Origin: CAZAIO01 sp964485235
GTDB lineage: Bacteria > Chloroflexota > Dehalococcoidia > GIF9 > UBA5629
Reading direction: 5' to 3'
DNA length: 26,761 nt
NCBI GenBank assembly: GCA_964485235.1
Contig: CAZAIO010000022.1
Span: 1 to 26,761 of the forward strand
Position numbers and translations under genes: made by a program. The notes beneath the pieces are model-generated. The model searched no databases. It worked only from the letters and a program-made list of their open reading frames with translations, and was not told the DNA's origin. Shown here piece by piece: positions 8,483 through 16,701 of this stretch; positions within the stretch are counted from its first letter, which is position 1, and each line of letters opens with the position of its first letter.

Positions 8483-8643
8483 AATATTACCGATCAGGAG
8501 TATTCAAGGGAAAATAATTGTACGTCGCCCGGTCCGGTATTTTAAATACATGCGCGGGCTTTATCAACCGTCCGTACTTCCTGTAAAATTGGTTTGATTT
8601 TTAATTGCTGAACCTGTTGTTTCAAATTTCTGAATTCCTTATG

Positions 8644-8652
8644 TGGTATGAT
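8644..8652 (+). promoter_or_regulatory. Candidate extended -10 promoter for the MFS gene
   Basis: TGGTATGAT matches an extended -10 element (TG, one base, then TATGAT at 8647-8652). No good -35 hexamer lies 16-18 bp upstream, which extended -10 promoters tolerate. It sits 92 bp before the MFS start, in an AT-rich gap that also contains two TATTAATA copies near 8687-8706. This is a weak pattern call. Confidence 0.3.
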
Positions 8653-8744
8653 AATGTTAAAAATCTACAAGTTACCCGGTTATCTTATTAATATTTCTAT
8701 TAATAGAAAATCCACCTTGTTTAAATCAGGAATTGTTTAAGTAT

Positions 8745-10025
8745 ATGCCTCAGAAAAAGCATAAAGTGTTCTATGGGTGGTGGATTGTCGGTATCCTCTT
8801 GTTTATCTCCGCATATTTTATTGGAATAATATACTTCAGCTTTACTGCACTTATCGATCCTATAGTAAAAGAATTCGGTTGGAGCTACGCTCAGGTCTCC
8901 TTCGCTATGTCGTTTCGCAGTATGGAGATGGGCCTGCTAGCGCCGGTCATAGGACTTCTTATCGATCGTTTCGGGGCAAGAAAGCTCCTTCTGATAGGAA
9001 TTGCAGTATGCGGACTCGGTTTATTCGCGCTGAGCCGGATAAACTCGCTTTTGCAATTATACCTGGTTTTCATCCTTATAGCTTCCGGTACAAGCGCATG
9101 TTCCGGTGTTATACCGATGACAGTCGTAGGAAACTGGTTTCGTAAAAAAGTTTCTATCGCCACCGGCATAGTCGTCTGTGGTTCCGCGGTCGGAGGACTT
9201 CTCATCCCTTTGACGACCATGATCGTCGATAAATACGGCTGGCGTACGGCGATGGTCATTATTGCCGTTATTGCCTGGGTGGTCTTTTTACCTGTTTCTC
9301 TTCTGGTCCGGCATAGACCGGAGCAATACGGCTATTTACCTGACGGAGATACGGAAGAGAAACAGACCTTAAGTAAAGCCCTATCCCCCATATCGGATGA
9401 TGAAGTGAGCGTAAGTGTAAAACAAGCGATAAGAACCAGAGCTTTCTGGCATGTATCACTGACATTTATGTGCCATATGCTTATAACGGGTGCAGTCGTT
9501 ACTCATGTAATGCCTTATCTGACTGACATCGGCATTGCCAGGTCAACTGCAAGTTTTTTAGCGGTAGGCATACCGCTGATGACTATTATCGGCAGACTTG
9601 GTTTTGGCTGGTTCGGCGATAAGTATGATAAAAGATGGACAACAGCGGCAGCTTTTCTTCTGCTCGGCGCAGGACTGATCATTTTTAATAACATTAACGA
9701 TGCCAAGTTGTGGCTGCTCATATTGTTTCTCGTAATCTTTGGTATCGGATACGGAGGCCCGGTACCCATGATGGCGGCTTTACCACGTGAATATTTCGGT
9801 AGAGCCAAATTAGGCACCATAATCGGATTTGTCATGGGACTCGGGACTCTGGGGAGTATAGCGGGACCACCCCTGGCAGGTTGGATATTCGATACCCTTG
9901 GCAGCTACCGGCCTGCATGGTACATATTGACCGGTATATCTATGATCGGTTTGATCTCTATCGTTACCTCTCCTTCGTTTGATACTCTGAAGAAAAAGAT
10001 AAATTCGTTTGAACATATCAAATAG
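8745..10025 (+). CDS. MFS transporter, oxalate/formate antiporter or monocarboxylate type
   Basis: This 426-residue carrier shows 12 predicted membrane segments in two halves with a central loop near residues 195-225. The start HKVFYGWWIVGILLFISAYF, the GPVIGLLIDRFGARKLLLIG-type loop between helices 2 and 3 (here APVIGLLIDRFGARK) and the RLGFGWFGDKYDKRW repeat in the second half are typical of the OFA/monocarboxylate branch of the major facilitator superfamily. Likely substrates are small carboxylates, exchanged or co-transported with protons. The start is placed at the ATG at 8745; AGGA at 8728-8731 is 13 bases away, while the alternative TTG at 8733 is too close to it. It stands alone between the TRAP operon and the CoA-transferases and may export a product or import a co-substrate. 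Confidence 0.85.
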   Translation: MPQKKHKVFYGWWIVGILLFISAYFIGIIYFSFTALIDPIVKEFGWSYAQVSFAMSFRSMEMGLLAPVIGLLIDRFGARKLLLIGIAVCGLGLFALSRINSLLQLYLVFILIASGTSACSGVIPMTVVGNWFRKKVSIATGIVVCGSAVGGLLIPLTTMIVDKYGWRTAMVIIAVIAWVVFLPVSLLVRHRPEQYGYLPDGDTEEKQTLSKALSPISDDEVSVSVKQAIRTRAFWHVSLTFMCHMLITGAVVTHVMPYLTDIGIARSTASFLAVGIPLMTIIGRLGFGWFGDKYDKRWTTAAAFLLLGAGLIIFNNINDAKLWLLILFLVIFGIGYGGPVPMMAALPREYFGRAKLGTIIGFVMGLGTLGSIAGPPLAGWIFDTLGSYRPAWYILTGISMIGLISIVTSPSFDTLKKKINSFEHIK

Positions 10026-10065
10026 TTTTATATCCCCCTAAAAAGTTACATTCATTCCTGCTCCA

Positions 10066-10123
10066 AAGTCCACAGTCGTTTGGACATAATCGGCCTTTAG
10101 TCCACTGTCCGTAGTCCATTGTC
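10066..10123 (+). repeat. Three imperfect 12-bp direct repeats before the CoA-transferase operon
   Basis: AAGTCCACAGTC (10066-10077), TAGTCCACTGTC (10098-10109) and TAGTCCATTGTC (10112-10123) share the pattern WAGTCCAYWGTC. The last two are spaced by 14 bp. They lie in the 225-bp gap between the MFS and CoA-transferase genes, where a regulator could bind. No promoter hexamers stand out next to them, so an operator role is only possible. Confidence 0.4.
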
Positions 10124-10250
10124 ATGGAACGTGTCCATAATATATAGTAACTTTTAAACCAGCGGACTACCCTGTAACGTAAAGCTTGTTCGGGATATTC
10201 CGGCCTTTTTACAGGTACAATACAACTATATTCTTATTTAAGGACTCACT

Positions 10251-11408
10251 ATGAAACCAAATGATTTGCTGAAGGGAATAAATGTTCTGGATGTCGGCAT
10301 TTTTGGTGTAGGGCCGTTTTCCTGTTCCTATCTCGGGCGTCTGGGGGCGGATGTCACCAGAATAGAGCCACCGGGAATAGACAATACCTACTTTGTTATG
10401 CCGCAGAAACAGGATGCCAGTACAATCTATATCGTTATCCAGGCCAACAAACGGAATATCATGTTGAACCTTAAAACAGAAGCCGGCAAGGAAATAGCAT
10501 TACGCCTGGCAAAGAAAGCTGACATTATTATCCAGAACCACCAGCCTCACGTCATGGAAAAACTCGGACTTACCTATGAAGCCGTCCGTAAAATCAATCC
10601 GCGCATAATTTACCTCTCAAACTCAGGATACGGTCATAAAGGTCCGCTTGCCAGAACGCCGAGTGCCGACTCCTACCAGCAGGCTATGTCCGGATTTGCC
10701 ACTGTCAGCGGTGCACCCGGCAGCAAGGGCGAACTATTGAGACAGTCACTGCATATCGATATCTCATGTGCTATGGGTGTCGTCGGCGCAGTCCTTCTGG
10801 CGCTTATCGCCCGGGAGAAAACAGGAGAAGGCCAGAAGATAGAAACGTCCCAGTTCGAGGTGGCTCTGTCAATACAGTCCACGCGAATTGCGGAGTATTT
10901 CGCTACAGGAGTAAGCCCGAAACCGATAGGCAGCGCTAACACCCGGATCGTGCCCTCACAGGCGTTCAAGACATATGGCGGCAGCTATATCAACGTAAGC
11001 GTTCCCAGAGAAGAATACTGGCCGAAATTATGCCAGGCCCTGGGACTCGAGGCTATAGAGAAAGACCCGCGTTTCGTCACCAATGAAAAGAGGGTTGAGA
11101 ACCGCGAGCAACTGATAGAGATATTACAGAAAAAATTTCTTGACGAGCCCGGAAGATGGTGGCTCATTTTGCTGCAACGACATGGCGTCCCTTGCGGCCC
11201 CTACTATACATTCGACAATATCGTCACCGATCCCCATGTAGTCCACAATCATATGCTGGAAATAGTCGACACACCGTGGGGTGAAGTTATGCATACTCAT
11301 TTCCCGGTAAACTTCAGTAAATCTTCTACTGTGATCAAACCCGCGGTAAAACCGGACAGCAGCAGGAAGGAAATACTCGAAGAGGTCGGGTACGAAGAAA
11401 CAGAGTAA
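10251..11408 (+). CDS. Family III CoA-transferase (CaiB/BaiF/Frc type), subunit 1
   Basis: This 385-residue enzyme of the CaiB/BaiF/formyl-CoA transferase family moves CoA from a donor acyl-CoA to a free carboxylic acid, without ATP. The N-terminal LKGINVLDVGIFGVGPFSCS, then YLGRLGADVTRIEPPG, NKRNIMLNLKTEAGKEIALRL-type and LSNSGYGHKGPLA motifs are classic. Asp170 (LHIDISCAMGVV) aligns by position and context with the catalytic aspartate of formyl-CoA transferase (Asp169), and is followed by AREKTGEGQKIETSQFEVAL. AAGGA at 10240-10244 sits six bases before the ATG. A second family member lies 38 bp downstream, so a heteromer like BbsEF or two separate transferases are both possible. In context it probably activates the acid brought in by the TRAP or MFS carriers. 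Confidence 0.9.
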   Translation: MKPNDLLKGINVLDVGIFGVGPFSCSYLGRLGADVTRIEPPGIDNTYFVMPQKQDASTIYIVIQANKRNIMLNLKTEAGKEIALRLAKKADIIIQNHQPHVMEKLGLTYEAVRKINPRIIYLSNSGYGHKGPLARTPSADSYQQAMSGFATVSGAPGSKGELLRQSLHIDISCAMGVVGAVLLALIAREKTGEGQKIETSQFEVALSIQSTRIAEYFATGVSPKPIGSANTRIVPSQAFKTYGGSYINVSVPREEYWPKLCQALGLEAIEKDPRFVTNEKRVENREQLIEILQKKFLDEPGRWWLILLQRHGVPCGPYYTFDNIVTDPHVVHNHMLEIVDTPWGEVMHTHFPVNFSKSSTVIKPAVKPDSSRKEILEEVGYEETE

Positions 11409-11446
11409 TAAAAGTAGTATCGAAAGACTTGGAGAGGACAATTAAA

Positions 11447-12655
11447 ATGGTATTACCTCTTGAAGGAACCAGAGTTATAGACTTGAGCGAAGAGATTTCC
11501 GGGCCATATTGCTCGATGCAGCTTGCCGACTTCGGCGCTGAGGTGATAAAAGTCGAACCGCTCTCCGGAGACTGGGCCCGGAGCCTCGGTGTAAAGATTA
11601 AAGGAGAAAGCGCTCTTTTTCTTGCATTAAACCGGAATAAAAAGAGCATAGCTGTTGATGTCTCCACTGCCAGGGGTAAACGTATAGTCCTTAAATTACT
11701 GGAAAAAGCCGACGTTTTCATTGAGTCATTCACGCCGGGACAGGCTGAGAAGTCAGGTTTCGGGTACAGAAAGCTATCCCGGACAAATCCCGGTCTGGTC
11801 CACTGCTCGATATCGGCATTCGGTAGCAGCGGCCCATATAAAGCGCGACCTGCATCCGAGCTCGAAATACAGGGAATGGCGGGGTACCAGTGGTACATGG
11901 GTGAGCCCGGCGAGGACCCTGTACGCGTCGGTTCCGACGTCGCATCGATGGCGGCAGGACAAAGCGCATTCATGGGAATTCTGGCGGCGCTCTTTTACAA
12001 GATAAGGACGGGCAGCGGCCAAAAAATCGAGACATCCATGATGGATGCGCTGGTATTTTGTGGAACCGCTATGTATGCAGCGCACTATAATCCCGACCTG
12101 TGGGGCGGATTCATGTGCACCGGCCCCTACGATCACCCTGAAACCGGATATCAGACTAAAGATAAACCTATAGTTTTCGGCAATCTCTCCCTTCGCGACA
12201 GAGGCGATAGGGCATGGATCGAATTCTGCCAGAAGGTCGGACTTGAAGGACTCCTCGAAGACCCGTTCTTTTTTGAATTCGGGAAAAAGATGGTGGGAAT
12301 CGGCAGGGATGCCCAGGAATGGAAACCGCTGATGGAAACCGCCTTCGAGAATAGAACGGCTGAAGAGCTAAAGGAGATTGTTGAGACTTCAGGCGGACAG
12401 GCCGGAATCTTTAAAAATTATGAAGAGATATTTAATGAACCCCAGGTCCAGGCGGTTGAAATGGTCCGTGAAATAGAACACCCGGTTGCCGGAACGATCA
12501 AGGTAACCGGTATACCGTTCAAGATGGAAGGGACACCGGGCGAGATCAAGACTCCTCCACCGGCACTGGGACAACATACAGATGCAGTCCTGACCGGACT
12601 GGGATATTCACGAAAGGAGATAGACAGTTTAAAACGGGCTCACATCGTCGCCTGA
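11447..12655 (+). CDS. Family III CoA-transferase (CaiB/BaiF type), subunit 2
   Basis: This 402-residue family III CoA-transferase is clearly distinct from its upstream neighbour. Motifs visible: PLEGTRVIDLSEEISGPYCS, LADFGAEVIKVEPLSGDWAR, NRNKKSIAVDVSTARGK and ISAFGSSGPYKARPASELEI. Asp164 (RVGSDVASMAAGQ) stands at the catalytic position, before KIRTGSGQKIETSMMDALVF. Both tandem proteins therefore keep the aspartate, unlike heteromeric transferases in which one subunit is thought to be inactive. GGAGAGGA at 11431-11438 fixes the start at the ATG at 11447; the TTG at 11429 overlaps that SD and is rejected. The operon seems to end here, followed by 222 bp with a perfect TATAAT at 12693-12698 but no good -35. 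Confidence 0.9.
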   Translation: MVLPLEGTRVIDLSEEISGPYCSMQLADFGAEVIKVEPLSGDWARSLGVKIKGESALFLALNRNKKSIAVDVSTARGKRIVLKLLEKADVFIESFTPGQAEKSGFGYRKLSRTNPGLVHCSISAFGSSGPYKARPASELEIQGMAGYQWYMGEPGEDPVRVGSDVASMAAGQSAFMGILAALFYKIRTGSGQKIETSMMDALVFCGTAMYAAHYNPDLWGGFMCTGPYDHPETGYQTKDKPIVFGNLSLRDRGDRAWIEFCQKVGLEGLLEDPFFFEFGKKMVGIGRDAQEWKPLMETAFENRTAEELKEIVETSGGQAGIFKNYEEIFNEPQVQAVEMVREIEHPVAGTIKVTGIPFKMEGTPGEIKTPPPALGQHTDAVLTGLGYSRKEIDSLKRAHIVA

Positions 12656-12877
12656 TCGATTCTGTAAACAGGTCTCAGGAAAGCGATAAACGTATAATAT
12701 TCTCTGTACTATTCAGTCCGCATTTCACATATAACCCTTATCTATCCTGTTGAAATCCAGGGGAAAGGCCTGTTCTATCTCACGCTTGACCATTAACAGG
12801 CACCTGCCGGGACCGGTCGATCCCGTTCATTATGTAATACATAGTAAATGAAGAATGTTGAGAAAAAGGTTTTGAAA

Positions 12878-14017
12878 ATGCACACATCAGATACACCATA
12901 TACCGGACTTGCCCTGGCGCGAGAGCTCTGCAAAAACAGGACCGAACGGGCGGAGCAGCTCAGCAGGCAGGGAGAGAATGTGATCGGCTATTATTGTTGT
13001 TTCCCCTCTGCCGAGATGATAGCGGCTGCCGGGTTAATACCGTACAGAATTACGGGAGACTTGCATGAACCGGTAACCGACGGAGCGTATTATCTTGAAA
13101 CCAGTATGTGTCCTTTCCTGCGCAGCTCTTTTGACATCGCAGTAAAGGGAAGATACAGTTTCCTTAAAGGTATAGTGGTCCCTAATGCATGCCGTAATAT
13201 GAGACGGTTTCATATATTCTGGAAGGACCATATAAAACCGGCTTTCGTATATTATCTGAACGTACCTCATACTGCTCTTCCGGTTTCCATAGACTTCTAT
13301 AAAGCGGAATTGGCCGGTTTTAAAAAAGCTCTGGAGGAATTCACCGGAGCCGAAATTTCAGACGAACGGTTAAATGAAGTAATCGCGCTTTATAACGAAA
13401 ACAGGGCGCTGCTCAGAGAGATAAGCGCGCTGAGAAAAGAAGACCCGCCGTTACTGTCCGGTACGGAGATGCTTGAGACTATCATGGCCGGTATGGTCAT
13501 TCCGGCGGAAGAGGCAACCGCGCTCTATAAGAGCGTATTAAAGGAAATTAAAGAGCGGCAGGAAAAACCTGAGAAGAAACTCAGGCTGCTCCTCTATGGT
13601 AGCGTGATCGATGATACGGATTTTTATCGGCTGGTAGAGGACTGTGGCGCCAGTATAGTTACCGACGACCTTTGTTTCGGATCGAGGGCATATCTGAACG
13701 ACGTGGAAGTCAGCCAAAATCCGCTGGAAAGCATTTCGCAATATTATCTGGGCAAAACTATGTGTCCCCGCACATACCGTGGGACGCTCGAAGAAAGGTT
13801 CGGACATATCAAACGGCTCGCGCAGGAATATAAAGTTGACGGCGTTCTCCTGTACACCATACGTTTCTGCGATTCCGTGAAACTGGAAATTCCCGCTGTC
13901 ACAGACTACCTGCAACAGGCAGGGCTCCCTCTATTATTAATCGAGGATGATTATATTATGAGCAGTCCCGGTACTTTGAAGACAAAAATCCAGGCATTCG
14001 TTGAAATGCTCGGGTAA
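12878..14017 (+). CDS. 2-hydroxyacyl-CoA dehydratase/benzoyl-CoA reductase-type subunit, pair 2, cysteine-complete
   Basis: This 379-residue HgdB/BcrC-type protein has all three expected cluster cysteines: Cys78 (ETSMCPFLRSSFD), Cys105 (VPNACRNMRRFH) and Cys331 (TIRFCDSVKLEIP). It also has the N-terminal NVIGYYCCFPSAEMIAAAGL signature and the C-terminal GLPLLLIEDDYIMSSPGTLK strand and helix. It should bind a [4Fe-4S] cluster and use low-potential electrons from an ATP-dependent activator such as the pair at 18205-19766. I prefer the ATG at 12878 (AAAGG at 12865-12869); the ATG at 12848 has no SD and adds ten residues. The next gene starts 11 nt after the stop and is its evident partner. This is the most canonical of the three first-subunits in the window. 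Confidence 0.87.
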   Translation: MHTSDTPYTGLALARELCKNRTERAEQLSRQGENVIGYYCCFPSAEMIAAAGLIPYRITGDLHEPVTDGAYYLETSMCPFLRSSFDIAVKGRYSFLKGIVVPNACRNMRRFHIFWKDHIKPAFVYYLNVPHTALPVSIDFYKAELAGFKKALEEFTGAEISDERLNEVIALYNENRALLREISALRKEDPPLLSGTEMLETIMAGMVIPAEEATALYKSVLKEIKERQEKPEKKLRLLLYGSVIDDTDFYRLVEDCGASIVTDDLCFGSRAYLNDVEVSQNPLESISQYYLGKTMCPRTYRGTLEERFGHIKRLAQEYKVDGVLLYTIRFCDSVKLEIPAVTDYLQQAGLPLLLIEDDYIMSSPGTLKTKIQAFVEMLG

Positions 14018-14028
14018 AGGAACAAAAC

Positions 14029-15345
14029 ATGGCTGATAATGATGCACATAAAGGCAAATCGAGCAAGTCGACAGAATCTGTCAAGCTCGTCGGCGACCTG
14101 GTGAAATGGTGTTATAGCCTTGCGTGGGAGGCGAAACAACGGGAAGACATGAATGTCGCCTGGTGTATGTTGAATGCCCCCCAGGAAATACTGCTTGCTA
14201 TGAATATCGTGCCTATGTACCCCGAACAATATGCGGCCGCCTGCGCATCCAAACAGTTCACCGGCGTATATTGCGATAAAGCGGAGGCCGGGGGATTTTC
14301 CGGAGATATATGCGGATTTTGCCGGACCGGCCTTGGTTATGCGCTTACATATATGGAAATGGGCGATGTACCTCCCGATGCTCCATATGGCGGAATACCA
14401 AAACCGGATATGCTCATAGGCCGCACCAGTTGCGATCCGGGGTATAAGTGGTTCCAGTCGCTTTATCAATGGGAAATCCCCGCGTTTATATATGACGATC
14501 TGGCTCCTCCGCCGGAAAAGGACATTCAGGACAGGGATATGGCCGACCAGTATATAACGTACTATTACGGGCAATTTAAAGAACTGGTCAGTTTTCTGGA
14601 GAGAGTGACCGGCCGGAAGATGGACTGGGACAGGTTCAACGAAGTGTTGAAAATTTCCTTCGAAACACAAAAGTTGTCTTACGAGATTAATCAGATGCGC
14701 AAAGCCATACCTTCGCCCATGGCTACCGAAGACCATATGGCTACGGTGTTTCCATTCTGGATGTTATCAGGTACGGAACAGGCTCTTGATTTCGCACGCA
14801 AGCTGCACGATGAAGTGCGCGAGCGCGTAGAGAATAAAATCAGTGCTATTGAAAACGAAACATACCGCCTGCTCTGGATGGGAGTCGCTCCGTATCATCA
14901 AATGGAAATGTATAACTATTTCGAGAAACTCGGAGCCGTCTTTGCCATCGAAACCGAATACCTGCCCAATCCTCCGTTCGCCATAGACCCGTCAGACCCG
15001 CTCAAGTCTTTTGCGGAGAAAGAATACTGGGCAGGGAGGAGCCATGTAAGACCGGTAGAGGGAGGCAGTAAGCTCGGCGATACCAGAATAGATATACCCG
15101 CTGAAATCCTGCTGGATATGATCAGGGACTACCGGATTGACGGCGTAGTAGTGCACTCTGTTCAGTCCTGCCGCGTACTCAGTATCGGCCACCTGCGTAT
15201 GAGGCAGATGCTGGAAAAGCATTTAAATGTGCCTGTCATGTTTTTAGAGGGTGATATGGCCGACGCCCGAAATTACTCATGGGTTGACACCAAAGACATG
15301 ATCGACACTTTTATGGGAATCGTCGTTGCATCTAAACAGAAGTGA
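14029..15345 (+). CDS. 2-hydroxyacyl-CoA dehydratase/benzoyl-CoA reductase subunit B-type, pair 2
   Basis: This 438-residue protein resembles the BcrB/BadE/HgdA-type large subunit. Cysteines expected to hold a [4Fe-4S] cluster are Cys95 or Cys98 (GDICGFCRTGLGYAL), Cys135 (IGRTSCDPGYKWFQ) and Cys381 (HSVQSCRVLSIGHLR), followed by LNVPVMFLEGDMADARNYSW, a family hallmark of a hydrophobic strand ending in Glu-Gly/Asp before a helix. AAAGGA at 14016-14021 lies seven bases before the ATG. It forms a two-gene unit with the 12878 protein. With both subunits cysteine-complete, this pair could form a canonical two-cluster heterodimer. The N-terminal 15-residue hydrophilic stretch is longer than in the other subunits. 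The substrate is unknown; aryl- or 2-hydroxyacyl-CoA are the family possibilities. Confidence 0.87.
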   Translation: MADNDAHKGKSSKSTESVKLVGDLVKWCYSLAWEAKQREDMNVAWCMLNAPQEILLAMNIVPMYPEQYAAACASKQFTGVYCDKAEAGGFSGDICGFCRTGLGYALTYMEMGDVPPDAPYGGIPKPDMLIGRTSCDPGYKWFQSLYQWEIPAFIYDDLAPPPEKDIQDRDMADQYITYYYGQFKELVSFLERVTGRKMDWDRFNEVLKISFETQKLSYEINQMRKAIPSPMATEDHMATVFPFWMLSGTEQALDFARKLHDEVRERVENKISAIENETYRLLWMGVAPYHQMEMYNYFEKLGAVFAIETEYLPNPPFAIDPSDPLKSFAEKEYWAGRSHVRPVEGGSKLGDTRIDIPAEILLDMIRDYRIDGVVVHSVQSCRVLSIGHLRMRQMLEKHLNVPVMFLEGDMADARNYSWVDTKDMIDTFMGIVVASKQK

Positions 15346-15461
15346 GTACACACTGAAAAGACCTTTCAACCTGTTACTCACACGCTGAAAAAGGTCTACA
15401 ATTTATAAACAGGAACGAAAGCGTTTACCTGTCGCAACAGCGAAAATATATAAGCTGTAAT

Positions 15462-15473
15462 ATTGTAAACAAT
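15462..15473 (+). promoter_or_regulatory. 12-bp palindrome just before the third dehydratase pair
   Basis: ATTGTAAACAAT has exact 5-bp arms around AA, and sits eight bases upstream of the GGAGG (15481-15485) of the gene at 15494. An inverted pair TGTAAT...ATTACA (15456-15461 and about 15472-15477) partly surrounds it. The 148-bp gap also contains AGACCTTT and AAAGGTCT arms flanking a long loop near 15359-15397. A repressor site or a small RNA stem blocking translation is possible; the evidence is the symmetry and position only. Confidence 0.35.
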
Positions 15474-15493
15474 TACATCCGGAGGTAATAGCT

Positions 15494-16654
15494 ATGATAC
15501 AGAAGACCGCAGCTGCGGAGGAAAAATTGAAGGTGCTCTTCGGCGCCGCCAGCCAGGAAAATAAAACAAAATGGGCGCATGAATGGCAGAAGCAGGGGAA
15601 AAAGGTAATCGGTGTCCTCGATACATTGATACCTGAAGAGGTTATCTACGCAGCAGGAATTCTACCCTGGCGGATTCAGGGTACATGGCAGGAGGACGTT
15701 TCCCTCGCTATGATGTACCGTCTGCCGCAGACCTGCAGCTTTCTCAACCATGTCATGCAGTCACTGTTAAATGGAGAGTACGACTTTCTCGACGGCATGG
15801 TAAGCAGTAACCGTGATGAGGACTATTTACATTTCCATGCCTATTGGAAACTGCTGTCCAAAACTCCTTTTGCATATATAATGGATGTACCTTTTGTCGA
15901 ATCCGAAGCTTCACGGCAACGGTTCGCCATGAAAATACGCGGTTTAATGTCTGCGCTTGAAAATTTTTTCAACGTGAAAATCGACGATGCCTCGTTACGT
16001 AAGGCTATAATGGTATATGACAAAAGCAGGACATTGCTGAAGCAGCTCTATGAGATGAGAAAGAGGGAGATACCGCCTTTGACCGGCGGTGAATTCCTGT
16101 CATTGACCACAGCCGCAACAGTCATGCCGCGGGATGAATTCAACAGGCAGCTTGAAGACCTGCTCCCTTACCTCGAAAACCGCAAAGCTTCCGTCAGCCA
16201 TACCCGACCGCGCATACTGCTCACCAGCGACCTGCTGGACAATCCTGCTTTCATCGACATAGTCGAGGAGGCGGGTTGCCTGGTAGCTATGGACGATATG
16301 GATACAGGAAGCCGCTACATCTGGGAAGAAGTCGGCGATAGCAGCGGCGATCCGGCACAAGCGCTGGCAACACGATATTTAAAAAACCATTCAGCCCGGA
16401 TGATGAACTGGCAGGAACAGGTAGACCATCTGGTCGCCCGGGTAAAGGAGTTCGATATAGACGGTGTCCTTGATCTGCCCGATATGTACGATTATCCCGG
16501 CGAATTTCGCAAGCCGTTCATGGAGGAAAAACTTAAAGAGGCAGGGATCCCGGAACAGAGCTTTGAACGGGAATATCATCTGGCGAATACAGGCCAGTTG
16601 AAAACGAGAATAGAGGCATTCCTGGAGATGCTGGAGTCCCGGAGTGACAGGTAG
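15494..16654 (+). CDS. 2-hydroxyacyl-CoA dehydratase/benzoyl-CoA reductase-type subunit, pair 3, cysteine-poor
   Basis: This 386-residue protein is a close paralogue of the one at 2680, roughly two-thirds identical by eye, sharing long runs such as QGKKVIGVLDTLIPEEV, MPRDEFNRQLE and EFDIDGVLDLPDMYDYP. Like its paralogue it keeps only the first expected cluster cysteine (Cys81, PQTCSFLNHV). The second site is MVSSNRDED (about 102-110) and the third DLPDMYDYP, so two ligands are absent. It probably does not bind a standard three-Cys [4Fe-4S] cluster and may serve as a scaffold, substrate-binding or activator-docking partner of the 16702 protein. GGAGG at 15481-15485 lies eight bases before the ATG. 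The protein starts a two-gene unit with 47 nt to the next start. Confidence 0.86.
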   Translation: MIQKTAAAEEKLKVLFGAASQENKTKWAHEWQKQGKKVIGVLDTLIPEEVIYAAGILPWRIQGTWQEDVSLAMMYRLPQTCSFLNHVMQSLLNGEYDFLDGMVSSNRDEDYLHFHAYWKLLSKTPFAYIMDVPFVESEASRQRFAMKIRGLMSALENFFNVKIDDASLRKAIMVYDKSRTLLKQLYEMRKREIPPLTGGEFLSLTTAATVMPRDEFNRQLEDLLPYLENRKASVSHTRPRILLTSDLLDNPAFIDIVEEAGCLVAMDDMDTGSRYIWEEVGDSSGDPAQALATRYLKNHSARMMNWQEQVDHLVARVKEFDIDGVLDLPDMYDYPGEFRKPFMEEKLKEAGIPEQSFEREYHLANTGQLKTRIEAFLEMLESRSDR

Positions 16655-16701
16655 ATATAGCATACCGGGAACCGGCTGCACTGTGTATTAAGGAGGCTAT
16701 T

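Noticed and set aside
10251..12655. Second CoA-transferase as an inactive partner (BbsEF-like)
   Set aside because: Both proteins keep an aspartate at the catalytic position (Asp170 and Asp164), so there is no sequence reason to call one inactive.
13951..14736. A 261-codon minus-strand ORF opposite the second dehydratase pair
   Set aside because: It spans the junction of two well supported plus-strand genes and its product has no recognisable motif.
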